DNA of 64,000 nt from Hamadaea sp013361475 (GCF_040654195.1 NZ_JBFAHM010000024.1:14211-78210), one strand, 5' to 3'. Counted from the first letter of the stretch, positions 42,561 through 52,104 are shown. Numbers and translations are program-made. Notes: generated from the letters alone by a model not told the origin.

Positions 42561-43676
42561 TCAGGCGGAGGGCTCGGCGTCGGCGGCGCTGCCGTCGGAC
42601 GCCTCCTCGGGATTCCCGGCGTCGCCGGAGTCGCCGGAGTCGCCGGAGGGGGCGTCCGCAACCGACTCCGGCGGGGCGGGGCTTCCGGCGTACTCGTCGA
42701 AGTCGAGCTCGACCCGCGCGCCCTCGGCGGCGATCCAGCGGACCGTGAGTTCCCCGAGCGGTTGGATCTGCTCGAAGCCGACCAGGTTCTCGCGGTACAG
42801 CTCGAGAAGCGCGAGGAAGCGCGCGACGACCTCGAGGGTGCTCTGGCAGTCGGTGACCAGGACGCGGAACGTCGCGATGCCCGCCGCCTGGAGCCGATCC
42901 CGGAGGATCTCCGCGTGTTCGCGGACGCTGACCTTGACGTCGTGGACGTGGGCGATGGAGACCGTGGGCGGCGCGGGCTTCGGGCTGAACGCCTTGGCCG
43001 CGAGCTTGGCGAAGCGGTCGAGGCCGACGCCGAGCACGAGGTCCGGCAGCGCCTCGGCGTAGCGCTCCTCCAAGGCGACCGCACGCGGCCACCGGCGCTG
43101 GCCCAGCTCGGCCAGTTCGGCGAGGTGCGCTGCGGCCTGCTTGAACGCGCGGTACTGCAGCAGGCGGGCGAACAGCAGGTCCCGGGCCTCCAGCAGAGCG
43201 AGGTCCTCCTCGTCCTCGACCGCCGCCGCCGGCAGCAGCCGGGCCGCCTTGAGATCGAGCAGGGTCGCCGCGATCACGAGGAACTCACTGGCCTCGTCGA
43301 GGTCCCAGGCGTCGCCGGCGGCCCGGATGTGGGCGATGAAGTCGTCGGTGACCTGGTGCAGCGCGACCTCGGTGACGTCCAGCTTGTGCTTGCCGATCAG
43401 CTGGAGCAGCAGGTCGAACGGGCCCTCGAAGTTGACCAGCTTGACGTTGAACCGCCCGCTGGTGCTCTCCGCCACGGGCGGCGCGTCGGGCTCCGCCGGG
43501 TCCTCCGCCGCAGGAGCGGCGGCGAGTTCCTCATCGGCCCCGGCCGACAGCGGCGCGCCCTCGGCCGCGGGCAGGGCGGCGTCGGTGGCAGTCTCGGGCG
43601 CGTTCATACCAGCGGGACCGTACGCGCCCTCGGCCGCGGGCAGGGCGGCGTCGGTGGCAGTCTCGGGCGCGTTCAT
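42561..43676 (-). CDS. scpA: segregation and condensation protein A
   Basis: A 371-residue kleisin subunit of bacterial condensin, which joins SMC heads. The N-terminal SMC-head domain has FNVKLVNFEGPFDLLLQLI (about residue 75) and a long helix EFLVIAATLLDLKAARLLP; the C-terminal winged helix is near 255-330. The N-terminus contains two copies of MNAPETATDAALPAAEGA, 23 residues apart, caused by a 55-bp duplication that includes the start codon. Translation may begin at 43676 or 43607. Neither start has a clear ribosome site. The C-terminus is acidic (SGDSGDSGDAG). Confidence 0.95.
   Translation of the reverse strand: MNAPETATDAALPAAEGAYGPAGMNAPETATDAALPAAEGAPLSAGADEELAAAPAAEDPAEPDAPPVAESTSGRFNVKLVNFEGPFDLLLQLIGKHKLDVTEVALHQVTDDFIAHIRAAGDAWDLDEASEFLVIAATLLDLKAARLLPAAAVEDEEDLALLEARDLLFARLLQYRAFKQAAAHLAELAELGQRRWPRAVALEERYAEALPDLVLGVGLDRFAKLAAKAFSPKPAPPTVSIAHVHDVKVSVREHAEILRDRLQAAGIATFRVLVTDCQSTLEVVARFLALLELYRENLVGFEQIQPLGELTVRWIAAEGARVELDFDEYAGSPAPPESVADAPSGDSGDSGDAGNPEEASDGSAADAEPSA
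43555..43609. repeat. scpA start duplication, inner copy
   Basis: A 55-bp segment identical to 43624-43678, offset 69 bp (23 codons). It includes an ATG (43607-43605) and the next 17 codons of scpA. Confidence 0.95.
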
Positions 43677-43678
43677 AC
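43624..43678. repeat. scpA start duplication, outer copy
   Basis: Partner of 43555-43609, carrying the outer ATG at 43676. Complete identity indicates a recent event or gene conversion. Confidence 0.95.
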
Positions 43679-43704
43679 AGCGAAAATAGCAGCGGGCAGT
43701 CGGG

Positions 43705-44631
43705 TCAGCGCGCGGCCTGTGCCGCGATCACTTCGCGGGCGAGCTGCCGGTAGTTGCGCGCCCCGGACGAGGCCGGGTCGAGCGTCGTGATCGGCGCCCC
43801 GGCCACGGTCGACTCGGGGAACTTCACCGTCTTCGTGATGACCGTCTGGTACACCTTGTCGCCGAACGCCTCCACCACCCGCTGCAGCACCTGGCGGCAG
43901 TGGGTCGTGCGGGAGTCGTACATGGTGGCGAGGATGCCTTCGAGTTCCAGGTCGAAGTTCAGCCGCTCGCGGACCTTGTCGATGGTGTCCAGCAGGAGCG
44001 CCACACCCCGGAGGCTGAAGAACTCGCACTCCAGCGGCACCAGGACGCCGTGGCTGACGGTCAGCGCGTTGATCGCGAGCAGACCCAGCGACGGCTGGCA
44101 GTCGATCAGGATGAAGTCGTATTCCTTGCGGACGTTGCGCAGCACCCGCGCCAGCGCCATCTCCCGGGCGACCTCGCTGACGAGCTGGATCTCCGCCGCG
44201 GACAGGTCGATGTTGGCGGGCAGCAGGTGCAGGTTGGCCACGTCGGTCTTGATGAGCACGTCCTCGGTCGCCACATCATCCTGCATGAGCAGGTTGTAGA
44301 TGGACAGGTCGAGGTTGTGCGGATTGACCCCGAGTCCGACCGACAAGGCGCCCTGCGGGTCGAAGTCGACCAGCAGCACCTTGCGCCCGTATTCGGCCAG
44401 CGCCGCGCCCAGGTTGATGGTCGTCGTCGTCTTGCCGACGCCACCCTTCTGGTTCGCCATCGAGATGATGCGCGCCGGGCCGTGCTTGTCCGTCGGCATC
44501 GGCTCGGGGATGTCCTTGCGAGCCGTGTATGCCGAAGGGTCCGCTGGACCCAGATCCGCGCTGAGGTCCAAAGCGGACTGCTCGCCCCGCAACGTCGAGG
44601 ACCAAGCCTCCGAACGCTCGCCGCCAGCCAT
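43705..44631 (-). CDS. ParA/Soj-family chromosome-partitioning ATPase
   Basis: A 308-residue deviant-Walker ATPase. KGGVGKTTT is at 62-70 with the signature Lys, and later motifs are VDFDPQGALSVGLG and LIDCQPSLGLL. It is the ParA paralogue encoded beside scpAB (Rv1708-like), not the oriC-proximal ParA, and no parB is adjacent. The roughly 50-residue N-terminal leader before GPARIISMANQ is usual in this group. GGAAGG precedes the ATG at 44631. It is 28 bp upstream of scpA and likely cotranscribed. Confidence 0.93.
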   Translation of the reverse strand: MAGGERSEAWSSTLRGEQSALDLSADLGPADPSAYTARKDIPEPMPTDKHGPARIISMANQKGGVGKTTTTINLGAALAEYGRKVLLVDFDPQGALSVGLGVNPHNLDLSIYNLLMQDDVATEDVLIKTDVANLHLLPANIDLSAAEIQLVSEVAREMALARVLRNVRKEYDFILIDCQPSLGLLAINALTVSHGVLVPLECEFFSLRGVALLLDTIDKVRERLNFDLELEGILATMYDSRTTHCRQVLQRVVEAFGDKVYQTVITKTVKFPESTVAGAPITTLDPASSGARNYRQLAREVIAAQAAR

Positions 44632-44751
44632 ATCCCGCCCTTCCCCTTACGACGCCTGCCGCCGTCAGAAGTCACGCGCCGTCGCTTGACTGTACGCCAC
44701 CGCGGGCCGCCGCAGCGGGTCCCGTCCACGGCGTGTTGAAACGACACGCAA

Positions 44752-44800
44752 GTGGAGGCCACACGAACCGAACGAAGGATGCGGATCGTGCGGCCTCCAC
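44752..44800. terminator. terminator downstream of ald
   Basis: Inverted repeat GTGGAGGCC-ACACGA / TCGTGCGGCCTCCAC with a loop of about 19 nt, 13 bp beyond the ald stop on the minus strand. Confidence 0.82.
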
Positions 44801-44812
44801 GGCGACGCTCGC

Positions 44813-45928
44813 TTACTTCAGCACGTCCTCCAGCGGCAGCACGGCGAGACCGTGCGCCTCCGCGACGGGACCGTAGACGACCTGGCCGTCGTAGGTGTTC
44901 AGGCCCAGCGCCAGCGCCTTGTCCCGGCGCAGCGCCTCTTTCCAGCCGTGGTTGGCCAGCTCGATGGCGTACGGGAGGGTCACGTTGGTCAGCGCGTGGG
45001 TGCTCGTGTGCGGCACCGCGCCGGGCATGTTCGCGACACAGTAGAAGATCGAGTCGTGCACCTGGTAGACCGGGTCCGCGTGGGTGGTCGCGTGCGAGTC
45101 CTCGAAGCAGCCGCCCTGGTCGATCGAGATGTCGACGAGCACGCTGCCCGGCTTCATCCGGCTGACCAGCTCGTTGGAGACCAGCATGGGCGCCTTCGCA
45201 CCGGGCACCAGCACCGCGCCGACGACCAGGTCCGCGGCGAGCACCGCCTGCTCCAGCTCGTACGCGTTGGACATGACCGTCCGCACGCGCCCGTGGAACT
45301 GCTGATCCGCCGTACGCAGCCGGTTGATGTTCTTGTCGAGCAGGGTCACCTCGAAGCCGAGCCCGTCGGCGATGGTGGCGGCGTTCATGCCGGACACACC
45401 GGCGCCGATGACGACCGCCTTGGCGGGGCGTACGCCCGGGACGCCGCCGGGCAGCACGCCGCGCCCGCCCTGCGCCCGCAGCAGGTAGTGCGAGCCCACC
45501 TGCGGGGCCAGCCGGCCGGCGACCTCGCTCATGGGCGCGAGCAGCGGCAGCTGAGCGCCGGGCAGCTCGACCGTCTCGTACGCGATCCCGGTCACCTTCT
45601 GGGTGACGAGCGCGTCGGTGCACTCCTTCGAGGCGGCCAGGTGCAGATAGGTGAAGAGCACCTGACCAGCGCGCATGCGGTGGTACTCCGGCTCGATCGG
45701 CTCCTTGACCTTGAGGATCATGTCGGCGGCGGCCCACACCTCGTCAGCGGTGGACAGGATCTGCGCCCCGGCCGTGCGGTACTCCTCGTCGGTGATCGAG
45801 GAACCGACGCCCGCCTGGGTCTCGATGACCACTTCGTGGCCGTTCCGGACGAACTCGACGACACCGGCCGGGGTGATGGCCACCCGGTACTCGTGGTTCT
45901 TGACTTCGCGGGGGATTCCGACCTTCAC
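44813..45928 (-). CDS. ald: L-alanine dehydrogenase
   Basis: A 371-residue NAD-dependent enzyme for reversible conversion of L-alanine to pyruvate and ammonia. The catalytic Lys75 (KVKEP) and His96 (YLHLAAS) are at the positions known from the M. tuberculosis enzyme, with Arg15 in EYRVAITP and the NAD fold VVIGAGVSGMNAA. The GTG at 45928 has GAGAGG 8 nt upstream. It lies upstream of parA and scpAB on the same strand, separated by a terminator, so it is its own unit. Confidence 0.97.
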   Translation of the reverse strand: MKVGIPREVKNHEYRVAITPAGVVEFVRNGHEVVIETQAGVGSSITDEEYRTAGAQILSTADEVWAAADMILKVKEPIEPEYHRMRAGQVLFTYLHLAASKECTDALVTQKVTGIAYETVELPGAQLPLLAPMSEVAGRLAPQVGSHYLLRAQGGRGVLPGGVPGVRPAKAVVIGAGVSGMNAATIADGLGFEVTLLDKNINRLRTADQQFHGRVRTVMSNAYELEQAVLAADLVVGAVLVPGAKAPMLVSNELVSRMKPGSVLVDISIDQGGCFEDSHATTHADPVYQVHDSIFYCVANMPGAVPHTSTHALTNVTLPYAIELANHGWKEALRRDKALALGLNTYDGQVVYGPVAEAHGLAVLPLEDVLK

Positions 45929-46136
45929 CGTGATACCTCTCTGCGGGGCGCACGACACTGTGCGCAACACTGGCTGGCAGCAGCTCTCGTCGCCAGTGTA
46001 TGGCCGCTCACCTGCACCGAGACCCGACGCGCTGTCATGCTCACGGCGGTCAGGTTTACAGGCTGTAGCGTCACGGTTCACATGTACCCGTGAATTGCGC
46101 CCGCCAATCTCACTCTCCGTGATCGCCCGGTGTTCT
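45929..46136. other. ald upstream region
   Basis: Non-coding stretch between ald and palindrome copy 4. In M. tuberculosis and Streptomyces a xerD-type recombinase gene lies next to the NUDIX gene here; no remnant of it is readable in either strand. Confidence 0.6.
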
Positions 46137-46201
46137 CCGCTGGATCAGGGTTCCGGGTCGAATCATGGCCCAAGATTCGACCGGGAACCCTGATCCAGCG
46201 C
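46137..46201. repeat. 65-bp palindromic element, copy 4
   Basis: Same element, centred on 46169, starting 20 bp beyond the NUDIX stop on the minus strand. One base in each arm differs from the other copies (AATCATG in the left arm and an unpaired terminal C). Confidence 0.9.
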
Positions 46202-46221
46202 TGACGTGGGCGCACCGGACG

Positions 46222-46776
46222 TCAGGCGCGGGAGCGGAGGACGGCGTCGGCGGCGAGCAGACCGGCGACGGCCGGCCCGTTCGTGATCTCGCCCTCGAAG
46301 ATCATCTTCAGGGCGTCGGCCAGCGGGACGCGGCGTACCTCGATCTCGGCTTCCTCGTCGCGGCGGTCGTGCCGCTCGGCGATCTCCCGCAGTTCGGTCG
46401 CCAGGAACAGCCGGATCAGCTCCGACGACGCGCCCGGCGTGGTGTGCAGGTCGACGAGGTGCTCGACGCGCCCGGCGGTCAGATCGGCCTCCTCGGCCAG
46501 CTCGCGCAACGCAGTAGCCTGCGCCTCCTCGCCCGCCACGTCGACCAGCCCGGCCGGCAGCTCCCAGAGGAACCGCCGGACCGGGTGCCGGTACTGCCGC
46601 ACGAGCACGACGCGCTGCTCGTCGTCGAGCGCCACGATGCCGACCGCGCCCACGTGCTTGAGGTAGTCGCGCGGGGCGACCCCGCCGCCGGGCATCTCCA
46701 CCAGGTCCGTCACGACGTCGAAGATCTTGCCGTGAAAGCGTTCGGTCGTCTCGACGACCCGGTATTCGTGCGTCAC
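46222..46776 (-). CDS. NUDIX hydrolase, ADP-ribose pyrophosphatase type
   Basis: A 184-residue NUDIX protein of the ADP-ribose diphosphatase group (Rv1700-like). The NUDIX box GLVDVAGEEAQATALRELAE EADL is near 84-107 with the REL-EE core intact; LWELPAG precedes it. It is encoded next to pyrG, as in other actinomycetes. The GTG is 6 nt after TAGCCT (46788-46783), and this TAG is the stop codon of pyrG, so the gene may have a leaderless promoter inside the pyrG end. Confidence 0.93.
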   Translation of the reverse strand: MTHEYRVVETTERFHGKIFDVVTDLVEMPGGGVAPRDYLKHVGAVGIVALDDEQRVVLVRQYRHPVRRFLWELPAGLVDVAGEEAQATALRELAEEADLTAGRVEHLVDLHTTPGASSELIRLFLATELREIAERHDRRDEEAEIEVRRVPLADALKMIFEGEITNGPAVAGLLAADAVLRSRA

Positions 46777-46785
46777 GAAGTCAGG

Positions 46786-48531
46786 CTACGCGTCGGCGTC
46801 CACCTCCGGGCCGTCCGACGTCCGCGCCTTCGCCGGTACGCCCACCGGCAGCCGGTCGCCGTCGGCGTACTCCAGGGCCGCCTTGACGAAGCCGGCGAAC
46901 AGCGGGTGCGACCGGGTCGGCCGGCTCTTCAGCTCGGGGTGCGCCTGGGTGGCCACGAAGTACGGGTGGATCTCCCGGTCCAGCTCGACGAACTCGACGA
47001 GCTTGCCGTCCGGGGAGGTGCCGCTGATCCGCAGCCCGGCTTCCTCCAGCTTGCCCCGGTACGCGTTGTTCACCTCGTACCGATGGCGGTGCCGCTCGGA
47101 GACCGCGGTGTTGCCGTAGACCTCGGCGACGATCGAACCGGGCCGCAGCTCGGCCGGGTACGCGCCCAGCCGCATCGTGCCGCCCATGTCACCGAGTCCG
47201 GCGACGATGTCCTCCTGGTCGGCCATCGTGGAGATGATCGGCTCGGGGGCGGTCTCGTCGAACTCCAGCGAGTTGGCGTGGGCCAGCCCGGCCAGGTTCC
47301 GGGCGACCTCGATGGTCATGCACTGCAGGCCCAGGCACAGTCCCAGGGTCGGGATCCGGTTCTCCCGGGCGTGCCGGATCGCGCCGATCTTGCCTTCGAT
47401 GCCGCGTACGCCGAACCCGCCGGGAATGACGACGCCGTCCACGCCGGACAGCGCCTTGGCGGCGCCCTCGAAGGTCTCGCAGTCGTCGCTGGTGACCCAG
47501 CGCAGCTTCACCTTGGCCCGGTGCGCGAACCCACCGGCGCGGATGGCCTCCGACACCGACAGGTACGCGTCCGGCAGGTCGATGTACTTGCCGACCAGCG
47601 CGATGGTCAGCTCCGCCTCCGGGTTGTGCACCCGGTCGAGCAGGTCGTCCCAGCGCGTCCAGTCGACGTCCCGGAACGGCAGGCCGAGCCGGCGGACGAC
47701 GTAGACGTCCAGGCCTTCCCGGTGCAGCACCTTCGGGATGTCGTAGATGCTGGGCGCGTCGGCCGCGGAGATGACCGCCTCGGCGTCGACGTCGCAGTAC
47801 AGGGCGAGCTTGCGCTTCATGCCGTCGGGGATCTCGCGGTCGGAGCGGCAGACGAGCGCGTCGGGCTGGATACCGATGTTGCGCAGGGCGGCGACCGAGT
47901 GCTGGGTCGGCTTGGTCTTCAGCTCACCCGACGGGGCGAGGTAGGGCACGAGCGAGACGTGCAGGTAGAACACGTTCTCCCGGCCGACGTCGTGCCGGAT
48001 CTGCCGGATGGCCTCCAGGAACGGCAGGCTCTCGATGTCGCCGACGGTGCCGCCGACCTCGGTGATCACCACGTCCGGCGTACGCCCGTCCTCGTCCGGG
48101 TCGGCCATCGCCCGGATGCGGGACTTGATCTCGTTCGTGATGTGCGGGATGACCTGGACGGTGTCGCCGAGGTACTCGCCGCGGCGCTCCTTGGCGATGA
48201 CGGCCGAGTAGATCTGGCCGGTCGTGACGTTCGCCTTGCCGGACAGGTCCCGGTCCAGGAAGCGCTCGTAGTGGCCGACGTCGAGGTCGGTCTCGGCGCC
48301 GTCGTCGGTCACGAAGACCTCACCGTGCTGGAACGGGTTCATCGTGCCGGGGTCGACGTTGAGGTAGGGATCCAGCTTCTGCATGACGACGTGGAGGCCA
48401 CGTGCGGTCAGCAGATTGCCGAGGCTGGAGGCGGTGAGGCCCTTGCCCAGGGAGGAGGCGACACCCCCGGTGACGAAGATGTGCCGCGTCGGCTGGTTTG
48501 TCGACAGGTTCGTCCGTGCAGAAGGGCTCAC
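46786..48531 (-). CDS. pyrG: CTP synthase
   Basis: A 581-residue amidoligase making CTP from UTP, ATP and glutamine. The N-terminal synthetase domain begins HIFVTGGVASSLGKGLTAS; the C-terminal class I glutamine amidotransferase has PGGFGVRG and the nucleophile in GLCLGLQCM, with a final HPE-type triad (QAHPELKSRP). A GGAG site lies 6 nt before the GTG at 48531. The position between the NUDIX gene and the envelope genes matches M. tuberculosis. Confidence 0.98.
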   Translation of the reverse strand: MSPSARTNLSTNQPTRHIFVTGGVASSLGKGLTASSLGNLLTARGLHVVMQKLDPYLNVDPGTMNPFQHGEVFVTDDGAETDLDVGHYERFLDRDLSGKANVTTGQIYSAVIAKERRGEYLGDTVQVIPHITNEIKSRIRAMADPDEDGRTPDVVITEVGGTVGDIESLPFLEAIRQIRHDVGRENVFYLHVSLVPYLAPSGELKTKPTQHSVAALRNIGIQPDALVCRSDREIPDGMKRKLALYCDVDAEAVISAADAPSIYDIPKVLHREGLDVYVVRRLGLPFRDVDWTRWDDLLDRVHNPEAELTIALVGKYIDLPDAYLSVSEAIRAGGFAHRAKVKLRWVTSDDCETFEGAAKALSGVDGVVIPGGFGVRGIEGKIGAIRHARENRIPTLGLCLGLQCMTIEVARNLAGLAHANSLEFDETAPEPIISTMADQEDIVAGLGDMGGTMRLGAYPAELRPGSIVAEVYGNTAVSERHRHRYEVNNAYRGKLEEAGLRISGTSPDGKLVEFVELDREIHPYFVATQAHPELKSRPTRSHPLFAGFVKAALEYADGDRLPVGVPAKARTSDGPEVDADA

Positions 48532-48706
48532 TACCCGCTCCCGTGGTCGGTGTTGAAGTTAAGTCCGAACGTGCGGTGGGTGATCACTGCTGGAGATGAA
48601 CGCAGCATGAAAAGACCGCATGATCCACGGGATTTCACCCTAACACCTCGGAGCCCACGCACGACCCAGGAGGACGCAGATCACACCCCGGGGTGTCGCG
48701 CCCGTG
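48532..48706. other. pyrG upstream region
   Basis: About 175 bp without a gene. A short palindrome ACACCCCGGGGTGT lies near 48692 next to the stop codon of the upstream gene. I see no reiterated-G or attenuator pattern of the kind known for pyrG in Bacillus. Confidence 0.5.
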
Positions 48707-50935
48707 TCACGGGACCACCCCGGAGAAGGCCTCCTGCTCCTGCGCGATCGTCCGGTCGTCGGCGTGTTCGCGTACCCGCAGAGCCCCCAGGGCCACGAGC
48801 GGCACGACGGTGGCCGCGGCGGCCCCCGCCACGTTGAGCGCCGCCCCGCCGAACAGGCCCGCCAGCACCGTGGCGAGGGCAACCCCGGTCAAGGCCGCCC
48901 GGACGGCCGGATAGACGCCGAACAGCCGTTTGAGCCCGCCCCACGGCTGGAGCAGCGCGAACCAGACGAAGCCCGCCGAGCCCAGGGCGAGCAGGGTGAG
49001 CGGAGTGTTGGCGAACGCGGTGATGTTGGACTCGCTGAGCCGGTGCAGGGTGGGCCCGCCGGTGCCGTCGGCGATCTGGCTGAGCATCCGGCCGAGGCTG
49101 CCCCGGTCGGCGACCGGGCGGCGCAGGTCGATCAGCGCGAACAGCACCGTCACGGCGAGCCCGGCGGCGGTCGCCCAGACGACCCGGTTCAACGTCAGCC
49201 AGCCGCCGGTGCACACGGCGACGGCGAGGCAGACGCCCGCGGTGAGCGCGAGCGCGCCGCCCGCGTCCGCGCCCAGGAACGGGTCGCCGACGACCACGAT
49301 CGCCAGCGCGCCCACGCCGCCGATCAGCCAGGGCCGCCGGCGCCGCGGGGTGATCTGGGCCAGACAACCGGTCGCGAGCAGCACCCCGGAGATGAACACA
49401 CCGAGCCCGACCACGCCGAGCCCGGCGTACCGGCCGCCTTCCAGCGCCGAATAGCCGGCGACCCCGTTGAGCTGGAGCCGAGCGCCGGTGGCCAGGTCGA
49501 GGGCGACCACCGCGGCGGCGAGCCCGGCGACCACCCCCACCGGGCCGAGTGTTCGCCGGTACGCGGACAGGAAGACCACGACGAGGGTGACGACGACCAT
49601 CCCGGCGACGGTCAGCGCCCAGAAGACGAGCCCGGCTTGCGAAGCGCGCCACCAGGGCACCATGCCGGCGGCGAAGGCGGCCGGGATGGCCGAGGCGGAC
49701 GCGATCAGGGCGATCTCGGCCCACTTCGTCCAGAACGGCTCGGCCCGGCTGGATCGGCTCGGCGACCGGCGACGCATCCACTCCGGCAGCGGCAGCGCCT
49801 TCTGCGCCCGCCCGGCCCGGGTGTACGACCGGCGCATCGCCCAGGCCAGCAGCACGTACAGGGTGAGCTGAACGACGGCGAGGATCCCGAAGAACCAGCC
49901 CGCGATGCCCCGCTGCGCCTTGGCCTGCGCGTCCGCCTGCGCCGGTACGCCGATCGCGCTGGCCAGATCGGCGGGCCGCCCGTCGGCCGGGACGGCGGCC
50001 GACCCCCGGAACAGTTTCGCCGGCGCGGGCCGCCCGAGGACGTGCAGGATCGTCGGGGCGAGGTCGATGAGCTGGATGTAGCCGTTGCGCCCGGTGCCCG
50101 CCGAGGTGAGCCAGCCGGAGTCCCAGCCGGGTCCGTCGAAGACGGCGACGTGCAGACGCTGGTCGGTGCTGGTGTCGGAGATCCCGGCGACCATGACCGT
50201 GCTGCGGGCCGGCCGGGCGGCCAGCAGTTTCGCCAACTGCGCGTCGGCGGCCGCGGCCTGCGTCTTGCGGTCGGCGGTCTCCTTCGCGTCGACCGTGCCC
50301 AGGTCGGCGACGGTCAGCACGCACGAGGCCAGCAGCTCGGCCAGTTTCGCCGGATCGTCCGGGAGCCCGGGCTCGTACCGGTCGACCCGGTCGTAGGGGC
50401 GTACCGCGGCGATCGCGCCACCGAGGCCGATAGCGACGGTGCAGCGTACGGCGTTGGGCAGGGCGCTCGGCACCGCGCCCCACGGGTTCTTGCCGTTGTT
50501 GAAGATCACCAGCCGTTGCTCGTCCGGCGGCAGCGACGCGCTCTGCTTGTCCCGGCCCCGGATGACCTCCTGCTCCAGCTGCGGGCACTCGCCGGTCACC
50601 TTCGGCGGGTTCGCCGCCAGGCTCCGGTACGCGTAGTTCCCCGCGCTCAGCGTCGTCCAGCCGTCGGCCGGGCAGGTCGGGGTGACCGCGGAGCGTACTG
50701 ACATCGAGCCGATCGACCCGTGCTCGGCGAGCCCCCACAGGGTCGGAGTGCTCACGGCGTCGAGGTCTTCCCAGCGCAATCCCGGTACGCCGGCGACGAT
50801 GACGTAGTCCGCCCGGGTGTCAGGCTCGGCATCACCGTCGGCGTGCGCCGGCTGGGCCGGGCTTATCGGGGCGAAAAGGGCGGCGATCAGCGCGAGGAGC
50901 GCCACCAGCACGCTCCTCGTCCGGGCCGTCCGCAT
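48707..50935 (-). CDS. membrane protein with extracytoplasmic alkaline-phosphatase-like domain
   Basis: A 742-residue protein. A signal sequence (residues 9-32) leads to an ectodomain of about 330 residues that resembles the alkaline-phosphatase superfamily core: an early VPGLRWEDLD followed by TPTLWGLAEHG and TCPADGWTTLSAGNYA, with IDLAPTILHVLG near its end. At least eight helices follow (about 355-720). Related proteins are encoded near murJ in many actinomycetes; the substrate is unknown. The start overlaps the glycosyltransferase stop by one base (TGATG). Confidence 0.8.
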   Translation of the reverse strand: MRTARTRSVLVALLALIAALFAPISPAQPAHADGDAEPDTRADYVIVAGVPGLRWEDLDAVSTPTLWGLAEHGSIGSMSVRSAVTPTCPADGWTTLSAGNYAYRSLAANPPKVTGECPQLEQEVIRGRDKQSASLPPDEQRLVIFNNGKNPWGAVPSALPNAVRCTVAIGLGGAIAAVRPYDRVDRYEPGLPDDPAKLAELLASCVLTVADLGTVDAKETADRKTQAAAADAQLAKLLAARPARSTVMVAGISDTSTDQRLHVAVFDGPGWDSGWLTSAGTGRNGYIQLIDLAPTILHVLGRPAPAKLFRGSAAVPADGRPADLASAIGVPAQADAQAKAQRGIAGWFFGILAVVQLTLYVLLAWAMRRSYTRAGRAQKALPLPEWMRRRSPSRSSRAEPFWTKWAEIALIASASAIPAAFAAGMVPWWRASQAGLVFWALTVAGMVVVTLVVVFLSAYRRTLGPVGVVAGLAAAVVALDLATGARLQLNGVAGYSALEGGRYAGLGVVGLGVFISGVLLATGCLAQITPRRRRPWLIGGVGALAIVVVGDPFLGADAGGALALTAGVCLAVAVCTGGWLTLNRVVWATAAGLAVTVLFALIDLRRPVADRGSLGRMLSQIADGTGGPTLHRLSESNITAFANTPLTLLALGSAGFVWFALLQPWGGLKRLFGVYPAVRAALTGVALATVLAGLFGGAALNVAGAAAATVVPLVALGALRVREHADDRTIAQEQEAFSGVVP

Positions 50936-52062
50936 CAGGCGTGCTCCTCGGCCACCGGTGTGCGATCGGCGAGGTCGGCGTACAGGTCGAGCAGACGGCG
51001 CAGCATGTCCCCGGCGGCGGGCCAGCTCGCGGCGCGCGCACGGCCCTTCTCTGCCAGCTCGGCCCGCCGGGCCGGGTCACCGAGGAGGTCGACGATCGCC
51101 GCCCGGATCGCCTCGGCGCTCCCGGGCTCGATCAGGACGGCGGCGTCGCCGACGAGTTCCGGCAGTCCCCCGACGCCGGTGGCGATCAGCGGCAGCCCGC
51201 CCGCGAGCGCCTCCTGGGCGAACAGCTGCCGGGCCTCCCAGTCACTGCTGACGACGCCGACGTCGGCCGCCGCGATCAGGTCGGGGACGTCGTCGCGGTG
51301 GCCCAGCAGGCGTACGGGGGCGCGCTCGGCCGAGATCTGGGCGGCCAGGTCGAGATAGGAAGGACCGGTCCCGGCCACCACCACGGTGGCGGACGGCAGC
51401 TCCGCACGAAGCTGGGCGGCCGCCTTCACGAGCAGGTCATAGCGTTTCTGCGGATGCAACCGGCCGACCGACAGGATCAGCGGCACGTCGGCGGCCACGC
51501 CCAGCTCCGCGCGTACACCTGTGGGAGAGCGATGACCCGCGGCCCGGACCGGCGCGGCGACCTCCCAGAGTCGCGCGTCGGTCGCGCCCGCGGCCTTGGC
51601 CCGGTCGACGAGGTCGGTGGAGGCGCCGAGATTGACCGTCGCCGCGCGGGCGACGATCCGTTCCAGCATCGCGTGCACACCGCCGCGGACCCCTCCGCGC
51701 AGCGGCGCGTTGTGCCAGGTCACAACGGTCGGGAGGGCCGGGCGGGCGAGCGCCACCGCGAAGCCGGCCCGCAGGCCGTGGGCGTGCACGACGGCGGGCT
51801 GCACGGCCGCGAGGACGCGCCGCAGCGACCGGACCGCCCGGAGGTCGCCGGGGGTCGGATTGGCGGGAATCTCCACCGGGATGAACTGCGCGCCACGCTC
51901 GGTGAAGCCGAAGCGAGCCTCGGTCATCGCCGGGCCGATCACGGTCACCGCGCAGCCGGCCTGAGCCAGCTCCCCGGCGAGCGCCGCGACATGCTGCCCG
52001 ATGCCGCCGGTGCTGGTCGCCAGCACCAGCGCGACCGCGCCGTGGAAGTGCTGTTGTGCCAC
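50935..52062 (-). CDS. GT4-family glycosyltransferase
   Basis: A 375-residue GT-B glycosyltransferase of family 4. The N-terminal domain has ATSTGGIGQHVAALAGEL; the nucleotide-sugar site has LSVGRLHPQKRYDLLV, and the EX7E motif is in WEARQLFAQEALAGGLP. It is cytoplasmic and probably membrane-associated. It lies between a MurJ-like flippase and an alkaline-phosphatase-like membrane protein, so a cell-envelope glycan or glycolipid is the likely product. Confidence 0.93.
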   Translation of the reverse strand: MAQQHFHGAVALVLATSTGGIGQHVAALAGELAQAGCAVTVIGPAMTEARFGFTERGAQFIPVEIPANPTPGDLRAVRSLRRVLAAVQPAVVHAHGLRAGFAVALARPALPTVVTWHNAPLRGGVRGGVHAMLERIVARAATVNLGASTDLVDRAKAAGATDARLWEVAAPVRAAGHRSPTGVRAELGVAADVPLILSVGRLHPQKRYDLLVKAAAQLRAELPSATVVVAGTGPSYLDLAAQISAERAPVRLLGHRDDVPDLIAAADVGVVSSDWEARQLFAQEALAGGLPLIATGVGGLPELVGDAAVLIEPGSAEAIRAAIVDLLGDPARRAELAEKGRARAASWPAAGDMLRRLLDLYADLADRTPVAEEHA

Positions 52063-52104
52063 CGTCCACCCTTCCCCTGTGCCCCGTCGTCGCGTGGCCG
52101 CCGG

